64,000 bases of DNA, taken from the NCBI RefSeq assembly GCF_030704535.1, contig NC_081810.1, positions 23,226,501 through 23,290,500 of the forward strand, in the 5' to 3' direction. The position numbers were made by a program, and so were the translations under genes. This document shows positions 24,131 to 36,598 of the stretch, in pieces; position 1 is the first letter of the stretch; every line of letters begins with the position of its first letter. The notes beneath the pieces were generated by a model. The model ran no database searches, was not told the origin of the DNA, and saw only the letters and a list, made by a program, of their open reading frames with translations. This DNA is from Vitis vinifera (lineage: Eukaryota; Streptophyta; Magnoliopsida; Vitales; Vitaceae).

Positions 24131-25223
24131 TCCAACCAACTACTACAAGCCTGTTTTTTCATAAATTGACAATTCTGCTCTGCATTTGTATGTGGAAATA
24201 TCTGAAGGCTTGGATTCTTGAGCATTGTTTATTTGTTTCGTTGTGCAATTTTCAGGGTGTTTTTTTATCCAATTACATGTGCTTCTTTTCAAAGAAAAGA
24301 TGATCTCAGTACAAGTTTATAATAAAATAATCTTTTAAAAAGATAATTTTGATACAAAATTTATAAAATATATTCATATTAAAAAGAGTTAACGAAAAAA
24401 AAATATTATTAAAAAAAAATATTATTATTGCCATGGAACATTAAAAGCATTATGATAATTTTTTTATTTTTTTATTTAATAATATAAATACGTAGAAAGG
24501 TACATACAAGTTAGTCGGATAAAAACTTAGAGAATATTTGATAAGACTTAATACTTGTTACATAAAGACTTTTATTAACTTTAACTTAAATTATTTTTAA
24601 GTTGTCAACCAGATTAGTAGCGTGGTTGGTATACAAACAACAAGAAGAATTCTTGTTGATTTGGTTAAGAACAGGAATATGATTAAGAGTCAGGTGTCAT
24701 GGCACCAATTGTTAAATGGTGGGTTTGGTTCATGAATCTCTGAATTGGAAATGGATAAGAGATCTCCATTCCATTTAATGTTAGTTACCATCATGGTGTA
24801 TCTTTAACTCATCACAAGCCATGGTGTTGTTTCTTGCAAAAAGATAAAATGCCAGTGAGTATCAACTGGGTCTTTCTCAAATTGACACATGTGAGGTCTC
24901 TTCAATCTTTCAAAGCCCCACTCGACAGAATTTTGCAAGTTTGGTGATGAGACACACATACCATTCTGTAATGCACTCAGGACCTATCTATGCTTCCATG
25001 TCTCTTTTCCTTTGTATGATATCACCGGAAGGGGTTGTACTCAGGCATCAAGTAAAAGCCAGAGGGCAAAGCTCTGAAAGAAAACACCCACGTCTCTACA
25101 AGCCTCAACACTACTGCATAACTATTCCATCATCTCATTCTTCTTTTCTCTTTACCTTAAATTTGTTAGACTGCATATATATGCTAATCTCTATATATTG
25201 GATCTCCTTGAGTTTTGTTTCAG
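24131..25223. other. Intergenic DNA between ABH2 and the ABH3 relic
   Basis: AT-rich DNA (24300-24620) then average composition. A short reading frame at 24941-25288 overlaps the ABH3 leader region and has no recognisable protein. The last part probably corresponds to the relic leader intron, which ends TTTCAG at 25223. Confidence 0.4.
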
Positions 25224-25225
25224 GG

Positions 25226-26286
25226 ATGCTGCAGTGGCAGCAATGGTGTTGGGGGTTGCAGGTGTGTTATGGGAGCATCAGAAGATGAAGCCTCCCCCTC
25301 CAAGGATATGTGGATCGCCTAATGGCCCTCAAGTCACTTCGCCAAGGATCAAACTCAGAGATGAAGGCATCTAGCCTACCAAGAGAGAGGTGTTCCCAAA
25401 GAAAAGGCCGAGTATAAGGTTATTTCCACTCATGGCTTTGACAGCTCCGAGGGCCTCTACTTGCCAGTTTCTCAAATATGACCTCTGTTGAACAATTCCC
25501 TAACTAATGTAACTGGTATTGGTGCACAGGAGCTGATTGCTGAGCTGGGTCTTTACATTCAAACTTGATATCTTTTTCGTTCTTCAATCATATCAGCCTA
25601 TTACTAAGTCCAATAGCTGAAATTCTCTGTTCCAATTTGGGACTTTTAGGCAGAAACCAATATTTAGGAACCGTTTTGGAACATTAATAGTTGCAGGCTG
25701 GCTGGTGTGACTCTGGTAGTTCCTGTCATCAATTACTCGTGGCCTCTTTTCCTTCCAAATTATGCAGTAAGGCCTACAAGAAGCAACTTACCAGGGACCA
25801 ATGGCAACTTCGTATTGCACACTATGCTCCTGATGTGGTACTTCCCTTCTGCTGTTCAAACAAGTGTTTATCATATGAATTTGTACTGGTGCTACAACAT
25901 GAAATGGAATAATTACTAATGTTCAAATCTGATGTTCAATGCTGATAGTTGTGATAATCTCCTGTTTCTAATCACAGTGTAAAGTACAACAGCAGAGTGT
26001 CCATGAATCCCTCCATCGAGACCTAATGGTGCACTCTGGCAAATGGGACTTTGACCCAATGGAACTGAAAAATCCATTTCCTCACAATGAGGGCTCTGTT
26101 CACCTCTGGCAAGGTTACGAAGATAGGCTCGTGCCATTTGAACTGCAACGATACCTAGTCCAGAAGCTACCATGGATTCAGTATCATGAAATTCCTGATG
26201 GTGGTCATATGATTACTCATGACAGAAATTTTTTGGAAGCAATCTTAAGGTCACTGTTGCTAGGAGAAGAACCATCTATCATCTAG
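25226..26286 (+). pseudogene. Alpha/beta-hydrolase pseudogene (ABH3)
   Basis: A decayed copy most like ABH2. Coding exon 1 starts at 25226 but loses one base within the first codons and a second in the ARYLAYK-equivalent segment (gatgaaggcatctag, near 25362-25374), and its 3' donor GT is gone (TCTCAAATATGA near 25472-25483). Exon 2 keeps only its first ~36 bp (from 25530), so the whole nucleophile elbow is absent. Exon 3 (from 25697) has a stop in its second line of codons and is cut after ACTATGCTCCTGAT. Only exon 4 (25978-26286) is open, with the Asp and His region intact (HEIPDGGHMITHD). Because the catalytic serine exon is deleted, no active enzyme is possible. Exon 4 stays well conserved, suggesting the loss is fairly recent. 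Confidence 0.88.
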
Positions 26287-26860
26287 ATTTGGCTCTCCAA
26301 AAAAGGTCTTCCACATTGATATAACTTCTCCAAAACCATCTTCTACCCCATTGGAACTATCCAAAGGCTTGTAATCCTAACAATTATCTGTCTTGTGTTA
26401 TGATTAATTTCCAACTTAATCAACATTTTTTTGTTCTGCTTTGCAATTTGGTTTTCAAAATTCATACAAACGGAAGTGCTAGAAGGGTTCTGCAAGTGGG
26501 CTCACAGGACAATGTTGTTCCAAGGGTAGAATGGACAAACAAATCCTCAATATGATATGTTCCAATCATTTATCAGTAAGCTAGTACTGTCCAGCAAGGA
26601 ACAAAAGAATATTCTCACGCAAGGAATATGCCATATACAGAATAAAGACATCATGATAGAATATCTTGTATAAGGTAAAGAGAGGCAATCATTTCAAAAC
26701 AAACTAGTCTAGAAAATAAGAAACTCAGAGAGCAAAATGGTAGAGAAACACCGTATGCAACCAACAATACATGAATAGCATATGTAAGTAATATTCCACA
26801 AACTTCTGTAATACTTGCATTTCAAAATCAAACATAGTCATTCTCCTGTGAAGTTCTCTC
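26287..26860. other. Intergenic DNA between ABH3 relic and ABH4
   Basis: No gene seen. It presumably holds the ABH4 promoter; a leader exon appears to end at CTCAG|gtgagc near 26861. No clear TATA box was identified. Confidence 0.4.
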
Positions 26861-26949
26861 AGGTGAGCTTGACTGTCCTGTTTATGGAAGACTAATGTGA
26901 TATTGCATTCGAATATGTTTGCTACACATTCTTTTCTATTCCTTCAGGG

Positions 26950-28723
26950 ATGGTTTTGAAAACTGCCCTTGTGTTGCTGATGGGTCTTCTGGGATTAGCT
27001 TACCGGGCCACACAACCTGCCCATCCAGAGAGTACCGAGTTGTCAGATGTTCCTCCTACTTCTTCACCAAGGATTATGCTTAGTGATGGAAGATATCTGG
27101 CTTATAAAGAGAAAGGAGTTCCCAAGAATGAATCAAACTACAAGATCATCATTGTTCATGGCTTTGGTAGCTCCAAAGAAATGAATTTTCTGGCCCCACA
27201 GGTACAAAAATAAACCCTTTTCCTTACCTTCTTCCTCGTATAGATCCCAAGCAGTAGGCAAATTCTCACTTGGGTTTTCACCTGCATAGATGATAGAACA
27301 CGGTTATCAATTTGAGGAACAGAGACAGGGTACATGGGAAACTGGAATAAAAATATAGCTTAAAAATGTGCATGGGTGATGAAAAGATGAACTGAATATT
27401 TTTCCAAAATGCCCTTGATATCAAAATATGACATTTCTCAAGCTGTAAGAACAAGAAATTCTAGGCACCTAGTATATATGAGATGCTAAAAAAAAATTCA
27501 GTTTATGTAGAATAGACAGCATATAGAGAAGTCTGGAACAGCAATTCCAAGCACACCACATGTATAAAAGAGGGGTTATGTAGCGAAAGCATCTACAGAT
27601 GCTCTGAGTTTGGTTTTGTTTGGGAATCATCATCATTCACAGTACTCACTTCCCACCATGTTGGCAATTAGCAGTCTTGTTTCACCTTTTCAGTAAAAGA
27701 AGCAATGAAAAATTATATATTTTCAAATAAAATGAACTTCGCAATGTTTAAACGTCCAGGAGCTCATAGATGAGTTGGGGATATATTTTCTGTTATTTGA
27801 TCGAGCTGGTTATGGAGAAAGTGATCTGAACCCCAAGCGCTCAGTGAAGAACGAAGCATTCGACATCCAAGAAGTTGCTGATAGGTTAGAACTAGGATCC
27901 AAGTTTTATGTGATTGGAGTTTCAATGGGATCCTACCCCACCTGGAGTTGCCTCAAACATATACCACACAGGCAAAAAAACTTACTTCCAAAGTCTAGAT
28001 TCATTGCCTTTTAAGCTTCAGTCCATTCAAACTCTCCTTACTTGAAACAACCTCACTCTTGCAGGCTTGCAGGTGTGGCTCTAGTGGTCCCAGTCATCAA
28101 TTACTCATGGCCTTCTCTTCCTCACTACTTGACAAGAGAGGACTACAGGAAGAAACTTTTCCCATGGGTACTCTGGATTGCAAACCATGCCCCTGATCTG
28201 CTATACTGGTGGGTGACCCAGATATGGTTCCCTTCATCTTCTTCCATGGAAAGAAGTCCAATGTTCTTCAGCAACCGGGACATAGATATACTAAAGAAGA
28301 CATCAGGATTCCCAATGCTCAGCCAGGTTATAACAACTCAAAAACTCAAATTTCTTACTCGGTGTCCCCAGATAACACAATGATGATTATGACAACTGGT
28401 TATGCTTCCGCACACAGGATAAGATACGGCAGCGAGGTGTCTTTGAATCTCTTCGTCATGACTTCATTGTCGGTTTTGGCGATTGGGACTTTGACCCAAT
28501 GGATTTGAGCAACCCATTTCCTCAAAATGAAAGCTCAGTTCACATTTGGCAAGGCTACGAGGATAAGGTTGTGCCATTTCAGCTACAAAGATACGTTGCA
28601 GAAAAGCTGCCATGGATTCGGTACCATGAAGTTCCTGATGGTGGGCACTTGATAGTTCATTACCAAGGTCTGTGTGAAGCCATTTTAAGGGCTCTTTTGA
28701 TTGGAGAAGAAACTCCACTCTGA
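26950..28723 (+). CDS. Alpha/beta-hydrolase fold protein (ABH4)
   Basis: Coding exons 26950-27201, 27760-27971, 28065-28326 and 28418-28723 give 343 codons plus stop. Lengths 252 and 212 match ABH1 and ABH2; exon 3 is 6 bp shorter. The amino end is hydrophobic (ALVLLMGLLGLAYRA) but the PPPPKICGSP segment is changed to AHPESTELSD. The oxyanion motif is VHGFGSSKE, the nucleophile elbow GVSMG (VIGVSMGSYPTW), the probable acid is in IWQGYEDKVVP, and the histidine in DGGHLIVHY. The third junction again needs a GC donor (CAG|gcaaaa at 27972; acceptor ends 28064). It is the most diverged intact member. Function is inferred from the family: a membrane-anchored hydrolase of unknown substrate. Confidence 0.86.
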
Positions 28724-29260
28724 GGGTCTAGTTGAACCTCATTAATATGCAGTATAAGATTTGTTAAATCCTTTTTTGTATCATCCAAAGCAGTGTCCTC
28801 TTAGTAAATTGATCTGTAGAGTGATAAATTACAGTCATATTGCATTCGTCTTTAGGAACCCCCAAAGATTTTAGGCCTAGTTCAGCTGCTTTGTGTTCTC
28901 CTGGCTGTAAATTGGTTTCTTTAATGATCAGAAGAGCAGCATACACCTGCATAGAAAGTGAATTGTGTTTGAATCCATCAAGTTTGGCCTTCCTGCAGCT
29001 GCTCCTGTTTCATTTAATTTTCAGGATGAGTCCAAAAATAGAAGGAAGAATCTGCAATATTTTGAAAATCAATCATAGTGGTGGTAATCTTGAGAATGAA
29101 AACAGGATGTTTAGACAAGTTTTTCATCATTTTCAACAAAATTTTGGTGGAACCAGAAGAGTAGCAGCAAATAGGTCTGATGAATGTTATCAGAATCCTT
29201 CAAAATTTTTTAACTTGATCATGGTCAAAATCCTGGAAAATTAAAACTATTATTAAAATT
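28724..29260. other. 3' flank of ABH4, no second gene recognised
   Basis: A 134-codon open frame (28840-29244, +) exists here but its protein matches nothing I recognise, has low complexity and lies where the ABH4 3' end should be. I treat it as chance. Confidence 0.4.
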
Positions 29261-29524
29261 GTGTTTCGATACTCATATGGAAAAAAATAACCACAAAATC
29301 GGAATCCAAGTTTATAAAATACAAATTTCAAGTAATTATCTAAAAATAATTAGCATTTCATGCAATACCTTAATTTGACATTTAGGTGCTATCTTTTAAT
29401 GATATAGGTACTATCTGTGACCATTTTAGGTACTACTTTTAATCGATGAGTGCATGAAACTTGAATTATTTTTAAAAGGTTTCCAATTTTATGATTATTT
29501 TTATATGAGTATATGAAAATACAC
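29261..29524. mobile_element. MITE with long inverted ends (264 bp)
   Basis: The left end GTGTTTCGATACTCATATGG matches the complement of the right end (GTGTATTTTCATATACTCAT). Pairing continues inward with gaps for about 75 bases (AATAACCACAAAATCGGAAT against AATAATCATAAAATTGGAAA), leaving a core of about 100 bp. No coding capacity. The family and TSD are unclear. Confidence 0.65.
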
Positions 29525-30332
29525 TTTTTTCTTTTTAAACAATATGTGATTAAAAAGTGGCTCATTCAACTCATAATATCACTAATGGATTCTCACATTG
29601 AGTCATTTTTATTTCAAAAGACAGGCAAATTGTATTGAATAAGGTAAAGATTTTAATATTTATTTTTGTATGACTTTTAATAATTACATCAAAAAAAAAT
29701 TATGTGAATATTACCCATTTGTCATAGGCATACTCCATATAACCACTAAATAAATAAATTGAGATTATGTTAAATTAATATAAAACAAGCATGAATATAA
29801 TTCATTTATCTAAATATTGCCTACATAAATACCATTATAACTCACTTACTACCATTGTGAATCATTGAGCTTATTCAAAATTTTAAAATTTACATGAATT
29901 ATAAATTAATTTATTTTTAAAATGATTTATCAAAATATAATAAATTTGTAAGATAAAAAATAAAATAAAAATAAAATAAAATAAAAAACTATGATTCAGA
30001 TAAATATTTGTGAGAGATCTTTGTAACTTGAATTACAATCTTTAATGTAGGTAACTTCTTTTTTTTTTAAAAAAACTACTAGAGTTTCTTATTACTCCAT
30101 CCTTTAAATTCTAGGTGTAGATGGACACTAGGAAGAAATTGATTGGGAGAGAATAAAAAAGAGATGGAGAAGCTCAAGCCTTATGAAGAATTGATTGTTG
30201 GACTCACTAATGAGTCTACTATTTATGGGCAACCTTATTGGTGAAACATAAAGATTTAAAACTAAATGGATAATTATCCTCATTATGTTTTTAACCAATT
30301 TAATTCAAAAACACATTTTGAATTTCATGAAA
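29525..30332. other. AT-rich intergenic DNA
   Basis: AT-rich with AAAAT repeats near 29958-29986. No gene, repeat family or hairpin of note was recognised. Confidence 0.4.
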
Positions 30333-30369
30333 TCTTATCTACTTATTTATCATCCTTTTTATTTAACCC
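30333..30369. repeat. Left copy of 37-bp direct repeat flanking copia-2
   Basis: This segment (core TTATCTACTTATTTAT, then CCTTTTTATTTAA) recurs at 33207-33243 with about 4 differences. Both copies abut the copia-2 pol fragment exactly. Confidence 0.75.
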
Positions 30370-33206
30370 TTAGTGAATAGAGCAACAAGGATTGTTTCTT
30401 ACTACACCAAGTAATAGTGACACCATTGGGTAAGAAAGCATATCCAATAGTGGTTTTGTACTCATCTTTATCACTAGCCTAATCTGCATCATACTATTAT
30501 CTTAGTTTCATGTCCCGACCTTGATAGCAGAGGATAAAATCTCTAGTCCCTTGGAGTTAACGAAAAAACCTCTTAAATACTCAACAATGAACAAGGCTTA
30601 GGTTACTTTGGTAATGACTGACCAATCCAACTACAAAGTATATGTTAGGTCGAGTACACAACATAGTATACATCAAACTTCTAATTACACTTGCATAAGA
30701 AGCTCTTACCATTTGTTTTATTTCATCATCATTCTTAAGGCATTGATCAAGGCTTAGGGTGTAACCCTTCTCGATAGAAGTGTTAATAGGTTTGCAATTT
30801 TGCATCTAAAATCGCTTTAGAATCTTCTTAATGTAAGTCTCTTGAGACAAAAGTCTTCTTGAGCGATCCCTTAAGATCTTAATTCCAAGCTTAAAATTTG
30901 TTTCCCCCATGTCTTTCATATCAAAATTAAAGGACAACCACCCTTTGATGACAGCAATCATGTCTATGTCATTTCCAGCTAATAGAATCTCATCAACATA
31001 TAAAGATAGAATGAGAAAGTCTCTTCCTGATCGTTTGGCATGCAACTAGTTATCCTCTTCCAACTTTTCAAAGCCAATACAAATAATTGCCTTATGAAAT
31101 CTAAAGCATTGTTGCTTAGATTATTGTTTTAAGCCATAAATAGAACACTTGAGACAATATACTTTACATTCTTGTCCCTCAACCTTAAAATGAATAGGTT
31201 TATCCTTATAGATCTCCTCATCTAGTTTTCCATTGAGAAATGCAATCTTCACATCCATTTGGAAGAGCTCTAAGTCTAAATGTGTGACTATAGCCAGAAT
31301 AAGGTAAATAAAGGTAAATCTCACCACCAAGGAGAATGTCTCTTCATAATTTATACCCTTTCTTTGTTATATCCTTTCACCATTAAAGGAGCCTTATATT
31401 TGTCAATTAAACCATCTATCTTGCATTTAATTTTCAAAACACATTTATTTCCAATGGTCTTACCCCTAAGCGAAAGATCATACAACTCCTAAACATGTTT
31501 CCTTATCATGGAACTCATTTCTTCCTTCATAGCATCCATCCATTCTGCTGAGTTGAGTGAAGCTAAAACTTCTTCATAAGAAGCAACTTCATCAAGGTCT
31601 AACTGGGTACACATGTAGGATTCTCCTTCAATTTTAAAATGGTGATAAGGAATTTGGCCATGTTTGCTTCTATGTAACTTGAGACCTTGTGAAGAGCCAT
31701 CTAGTGGCATATTCCCATTAGAAGATAAGTCACTCCCGCTATCTTTGGTGATTTCAAGATGGACTTGTAATTCCCAACCCTTGCTTAAAGATTGTGGTGC
31801 TTCCTCTTAGAACTCATAGAGTTCAAGACTCTTCTTTACTTCACCAATACTAGGAAAATCATTTTCTATAAAATCAACATCATGTGACTCTATTTAAGTT
31901 TATCCTCTATTAGGATGTTCATCATCTATTGCATAACCATTTGAGCAATCAGAATATCATATAAAGACATTTTTATTTGCTTTAAAGCTTAACTTCTCAT
32001 ATCTGTGAGAAGTTTTATGAACAAAAATCATACAAATCCTAGGTCGCAAATTCTTCAAATTTGGTTTTACACCATTCCATAACTCATGTAGTTGTAGGGA
32101 CTAACTTAGAAGGCACTTGGTTAAGGATGTAGGTAGCAATTAAAAGAGCATTCCCTTAAAGAGATATTGGGAGGTTAGTCTATGTCATCATTGACCTAAC
32201 CATATCTAATAAAGTATGATTCTTTTTTTCTGTTACACCATTTTATTGCGAAGTGTCAAGAATTATTGACTACCTACGTATTCTTTTCTCCTCACATAGT
32301 TTTTGAAATTGATGTGACAAGTATTTGTGACCTTTATCAATTTGAAGAATCTTTAAATTCATTTCTTTCTTACTCTCAACCTTTGTCAAAAAGTGCTTAA
32401 AACAATCCAATTCTTTAAAGCATTGAGAGATTAGATATGCATAATTAAAATGCAAGTAATCATCAATGAATGTGAGAAAATAAAAAGCATCATGGTGTGC
32501 CTTTACATTCATAGGTTTGTAGATATCTGAATAGGCTAACTCTAAAGGGTAAGAAGCGTTAGGCACTTTTCCAAAAGGCTACAGGCTCTATTTGCTAAAC
32601 AAGACTCACACATAGGTAGGCCAACATTGGAGAGATACCTTAGCAAACCTTCTTTAACTAGTCTAGCCATTCTTTCTTATGCTAATTCAAAGAATTAATA
32701 GTATTATCACAAGCCACATAAGAAGATGAAGAATCTAAATCTAATATAAATAGACCATTGAATAAAAAACCTTATCCATATAGGTTTTATTTAAATAGAA
32801 TTCAACCTTTGACCCAACAAAATGAAATTTAAAACCTAATTCAAGTAGTGTTATTACTGAAAATAGATTACAATGGACACCAAGTGCATATGACACATCA
32901 TAAAGGAGTAATGTATGCCTTAAGAGCAATTTGAGTTGGTATGTTCAAACTCCTAAAACATTCTCCATTGATATGTTACCTAAAATAACATAGTGTCTTC
33001 CAACAAGTACCCTTATGTAATCTACGAATCCCACTATATCCTTTGTTACATGTTTTGCTGCTCCTAAGGTTACAATCCACCTAGGAAGAGAATGAGCAAC
33101 TAATACATGTGTATAAACATATGAAAAGAGAGTTAGGATTTGGGTATACTTTCTTTGTCTTAGTGCACTCATGAGCAAAGTGACCCAATTTTCCATAATT
33201 GTAGTA
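30370..33206 (-). mobile_element. LTR-less copia pol fragment (copia-2)
   Basis: Read on the minus strand from 33206: a zinc-knuckle relic (YYNYGKLGHFAHEC, cysteines partly lost), protease (about 33060), pre-integrase (about 32800), integrase (32270-32566, with SDIYKP and FIDDYLHF), RT (30806-31710) and RNase H ending inside SKKQSLLLYS at about 30370. The RT box YVDD reads YVDE (SLYVDEILLAGND). Stops and frameshifts are numerous. There is no gag amino end, no PBS or PPT and no LTR; the fragment is bounded on both sides by the 37-bp direct repeat. It is therefore an internal piece of an element, not an eroded full insertion. Confidence 0.85.
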
Positions 33207-33243
33207 TTTTATCTACTTATTTATTCTCCTTTTTATTTAATCC
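33207..33243. repeat. Right copy of 37-bp direct repeat flanking copia-2
   Basis: Partner of 30333-30369. It begins exactly where the copia-2 zinc-knuckle relic stops. Confidence 0.75.
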
Positions 33244-34979
33244 ACATATAGATGCTGAATTTATAAAAAAAAAAATTCAATTCTAAAAAAATTAATATAA
33301 TTTTTTATAGGAGTCCTTTAAAAAAAATCTTTAAAATTAATGATTATATGAATAGTAGATGAAGTAGGAGTTGAATATAAATTGTGTCAATATAAGATAA
33401 TATTTAACAAGTCATAGATAGATTGACTCACATAATATGGTAAATGAAAAATGTCAAAATCAACATATATGGTTGAAGTCTTTTATTCGAATATGACCAA
33501 TTACAACATGAATATGATATAAATACAATTAACTTCAATTCAAATCCATTGAATTTATGTTATTTTTAAATAGGGTTTTTAAAATATATTAAGAATTGTG
33601 AATCATAGTTGATGTGAGAAGTGAGGATGGAAATTTATCTCTATTTATTCATATATTAACTTTTTTTAGCAGCTATCATACAATTTAGAAGTAATGATAT
33701 AAGTATCATGTTTATCATATTGTCTTTTATATATAATCTCTAAAATGATTGGGGTGATTAAATGCAAAAATAATTATAAATAAACAAACAAAAAAATATA
33801 TATATAAAAACTTTTACATATGATCATCACAAGTAATGAAAAGTAGTAATTGATTGAAAATTTTCCTTAGTAATTCAAGAATTTTGAGACTAATTCCTAG
33901 TTTAAAAAAAATGTAATTTAGACATCACTCAATTTGAGAGTAGCACATGGGAAGATCTTAAGCAACTCAATAGTGGTTACAAGTGAGATGGTGGCAGAAA
34001 AAGAGTGGCGTGTGGCATAAACGTGTCAGAGTGAAACAGAAAAAAACAAATAAAAAGTAAAGAATGGGGTATGGATCCACCACCCATTTCCAAAGGGTGG
34101 CAAAAGGGCAGTTACTCACTTACTCCTAGTGAATGCCCCTCGCCACTCTACATGTTCTCTATCTCTTCCATAGTTTTCTCCGCCTCTCTTTTCTTCTTCA
34201 ACCTTTTACACGACTCTCCATCACAACTGTACTCTTTTCTCATTTTCCGTTTATGTTTCTCATCAGGCATATCAAATTCAGGTACGTGATTTTGGAAAAT
34301 CATGTGCATGTGTTCAATATATGCTTAATGATACTATAAAATTAAGACTATTTATATGTATTCAAAAAATAATTGATATAGTCTTTGACAATTATTTATT
34401 ACAATATATTCTTATTTAGTTGTTTTTTTTTTTCATTCTTAATGGTGGATTGTTGACGGAGAATCTGAATATTTGTTGTAGTTTATGCACAAAGATGCTT
34501 GACGTAGATGCCATATGATAATGTAATGATGCTAATAAGATGGAAATTTTGGGTTATATTGCCTAACATTTTTTTCCTAATATGTAGATATTTGCAAAAG
34601 TGAAAGTAATCATATCATGTTTATAAGCATTAAAGAGACTTTTTATGTTATGTAATATTAAGCAATTAATTATAAATTATTAGTTGATTTGAAATTATGA
34701 TAAGCATTTTAAAATGGAATGATTTTTATGAGTCATAAATATTTTTTATATAAATCGTTTTTACATAACATGGAACCAAAGGTATTTATTAGTATTTCCT
34801 ATAGTCTTAATTCTACTAAGGATATTTGAAATGGATAGGTCAACATGTATTCTTTTGTAGAATATATTTACAAAGACTATCAAAATCTTTTCTCTTGTCA
34901 ACAAGTTAATAATTTTAACAATATTACTCATAATTAAACTTATCTAGAAGCGTTATCTAAAAGAACTTCACATGATTAA
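33244..34979. other. AT-rich intergenic DNA
   Basis: Mostly AT-rich with no recognised gene. A pyrimidine-rich patch with short open frames (34071-34340) ends in an acceptor-like CATCAG|GCATATC and could be a leader exon, but nothing downstream supports a gene. No 5' LTR for copia-3 was found. Confidence 0.4.
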
Positions 34980-35587
34980 ACTTATCTTTGACCTTGGTTA
35001 TACCTTGAATTTGTAGACTCATAGATACTTTATAATGAAAAGTGTCCATTGTTGGCAAAACTTTTTATGGGTGTTCAATGCATAATCCAAAATCCTCTTG
35101 CACTTGAAAAAACTCAAACATTGGCCTTTTCTATTCTTCTTAGTCACTCAACTCATCCACATGGAGCTCAAGGATGTAGAGGTCAAACCATATAATGATC
35201 GAGGAGGTTGTACCACACATAGTGGCTAAGGAGGTCATATCACTAAGTAATATACTCATTGTCACTAAAACAACCCTATTGTAGATTCTATTGGAAGCTT
35301 TAAAGTACTGATATATGGGTTAACTAGACTATTGTTCAAGGAAAAAAGTAGGCCACTATTGTTGTGAAGCAAGTTATACTTTCTAAATCAAAATTTAAAT
35401 CTTGTGTCAAGCATTGTCTTGTTCTATCTACCTCCACTTTGTGTAACTTAAATAACATTAGTCTTCATTCCTCACCCATTACTCCTTGGATTATCAATTT
35501 AGGTTCATCCAATCATATGATAGGTAATTCATTACTTATTTTTATTGGAATATCTGGAAAAACCATTCAAGCTTTAGATTATAAGGG
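34980..35587 (+). pseudogene. copia-3 gag end and protease remnant
   Basis: Translation across frames gives a gag zinc-knuckle relic (YTHCH then NNPIVDSIGSF, where CxxC and RCWKL are usual) and the protease segment TPWIINLGSSNHMIGN. The protease motif D-S-G-A is changed to N-L-G-S, so the catalytic aspartate is lost. The relic ends at IQALDYKG, where the outer LTR is inserted. Confidence 0.75.
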
Positions 35588-35757
35588 TGTAAGCATCTAA
35601 TCTTCTTAGAGATCTAGATATAAGCATAGAGAAAGCAAGGAAACATAGATCTAGGTGTAATAAAAACCATACCATTGGATTTGGATGTTCTTAGATCCTA
35701 CTCAAGTTGATGCAAGGATCCAAAAAACCTTGCCATCTTACTTTAGGTGACTTGTTC

Positions 35758-36598
35758 TTCAATCTATAACACTTGTGTAAAGTAACTACAGACCTTGATA
35801 AGAGATATGGAAGCTTTTTGGAATACCACCTCTTGAAATAGTTGAGAGTATCTAACTCTAAACCCTTAAGAGGGTTCATATAGACTTCCTTATTAGCTTA
35901 AGTGACTTTGGCTTAACTTAGGCCAAGTCATTTAGTTTAGCTTACTAAATCCTAATTGATGAATTAGCCTTAATGGGCTTTAATTAATTAAGTGACCAAA
36001 TCTAAAAAAATAATAATAATCATAAAATTTTGTGCAACCTTACGCTTTTAGTAAGACATCCTCATGCACATAAATGATTAATTCTCTATAAAGCCTCAAG
36101 ACTTTGTGTTGATGTCAAAGAATATGAACTTGAGTGGGGACCATTAGGACCAATAGAAAAACACTAGCTTCATCTTTAGATTTATAACACTTATGTGGAG
36201 TGGCTACAAACCTTAAGAGGATAGAGGTGGAGGCTTTCTAGAAGACCACTTTTTGAAATGTTTGACTATCTAATCCTAAACCCTTAATGGACTTCCTTGT
36301 TGGCTAAAATGACTTTGACCCAACTTGGGCTTAGGTCATTTAATCTCATCCATTAGGTCCTAATTAAGTTATTAATCTTCAAGAACTCTAATTAATTAAG
36401 TAGCTCAATCCAAAAAGCTAAAAAATAATTAATTATAAAATCTTGCATAATCCTATTTTTACTAAACTGCACTTATGCACATAAATGATTAACTCTCCAT
36501 ACAAACTCAAGAATTTGTGTCAACAAAGAATATAAACTTAAGTAATGACCATTAAGACCCGTAAAAAAATATTAGCTTCTTCATAATCCAATTTTAAA
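35758..36598. repeat. ~420-bp tandem duplication inside the outer LTR
   Basis: Copies at about 35758-36175 and 36176-36598 both run from the tataacactt phrase to the caccattaggacc/gaccattaagaccc phrase. The copies differ at many positions. copia-1 LTRs have this part once. Confidence 0.75.

Noticed and set aside
28840..29244. A 134-codon plus-strand frame after ABH4
   Set aside because: No recognisable protein, located in the expected 3' untranslated area and next to a MITE.
34071..34340. Possible short gene in a pyrimidine-rich patch
   Set aside because: Overlapping small frames and one acceptor-like site, but no downstream exon or known motif.
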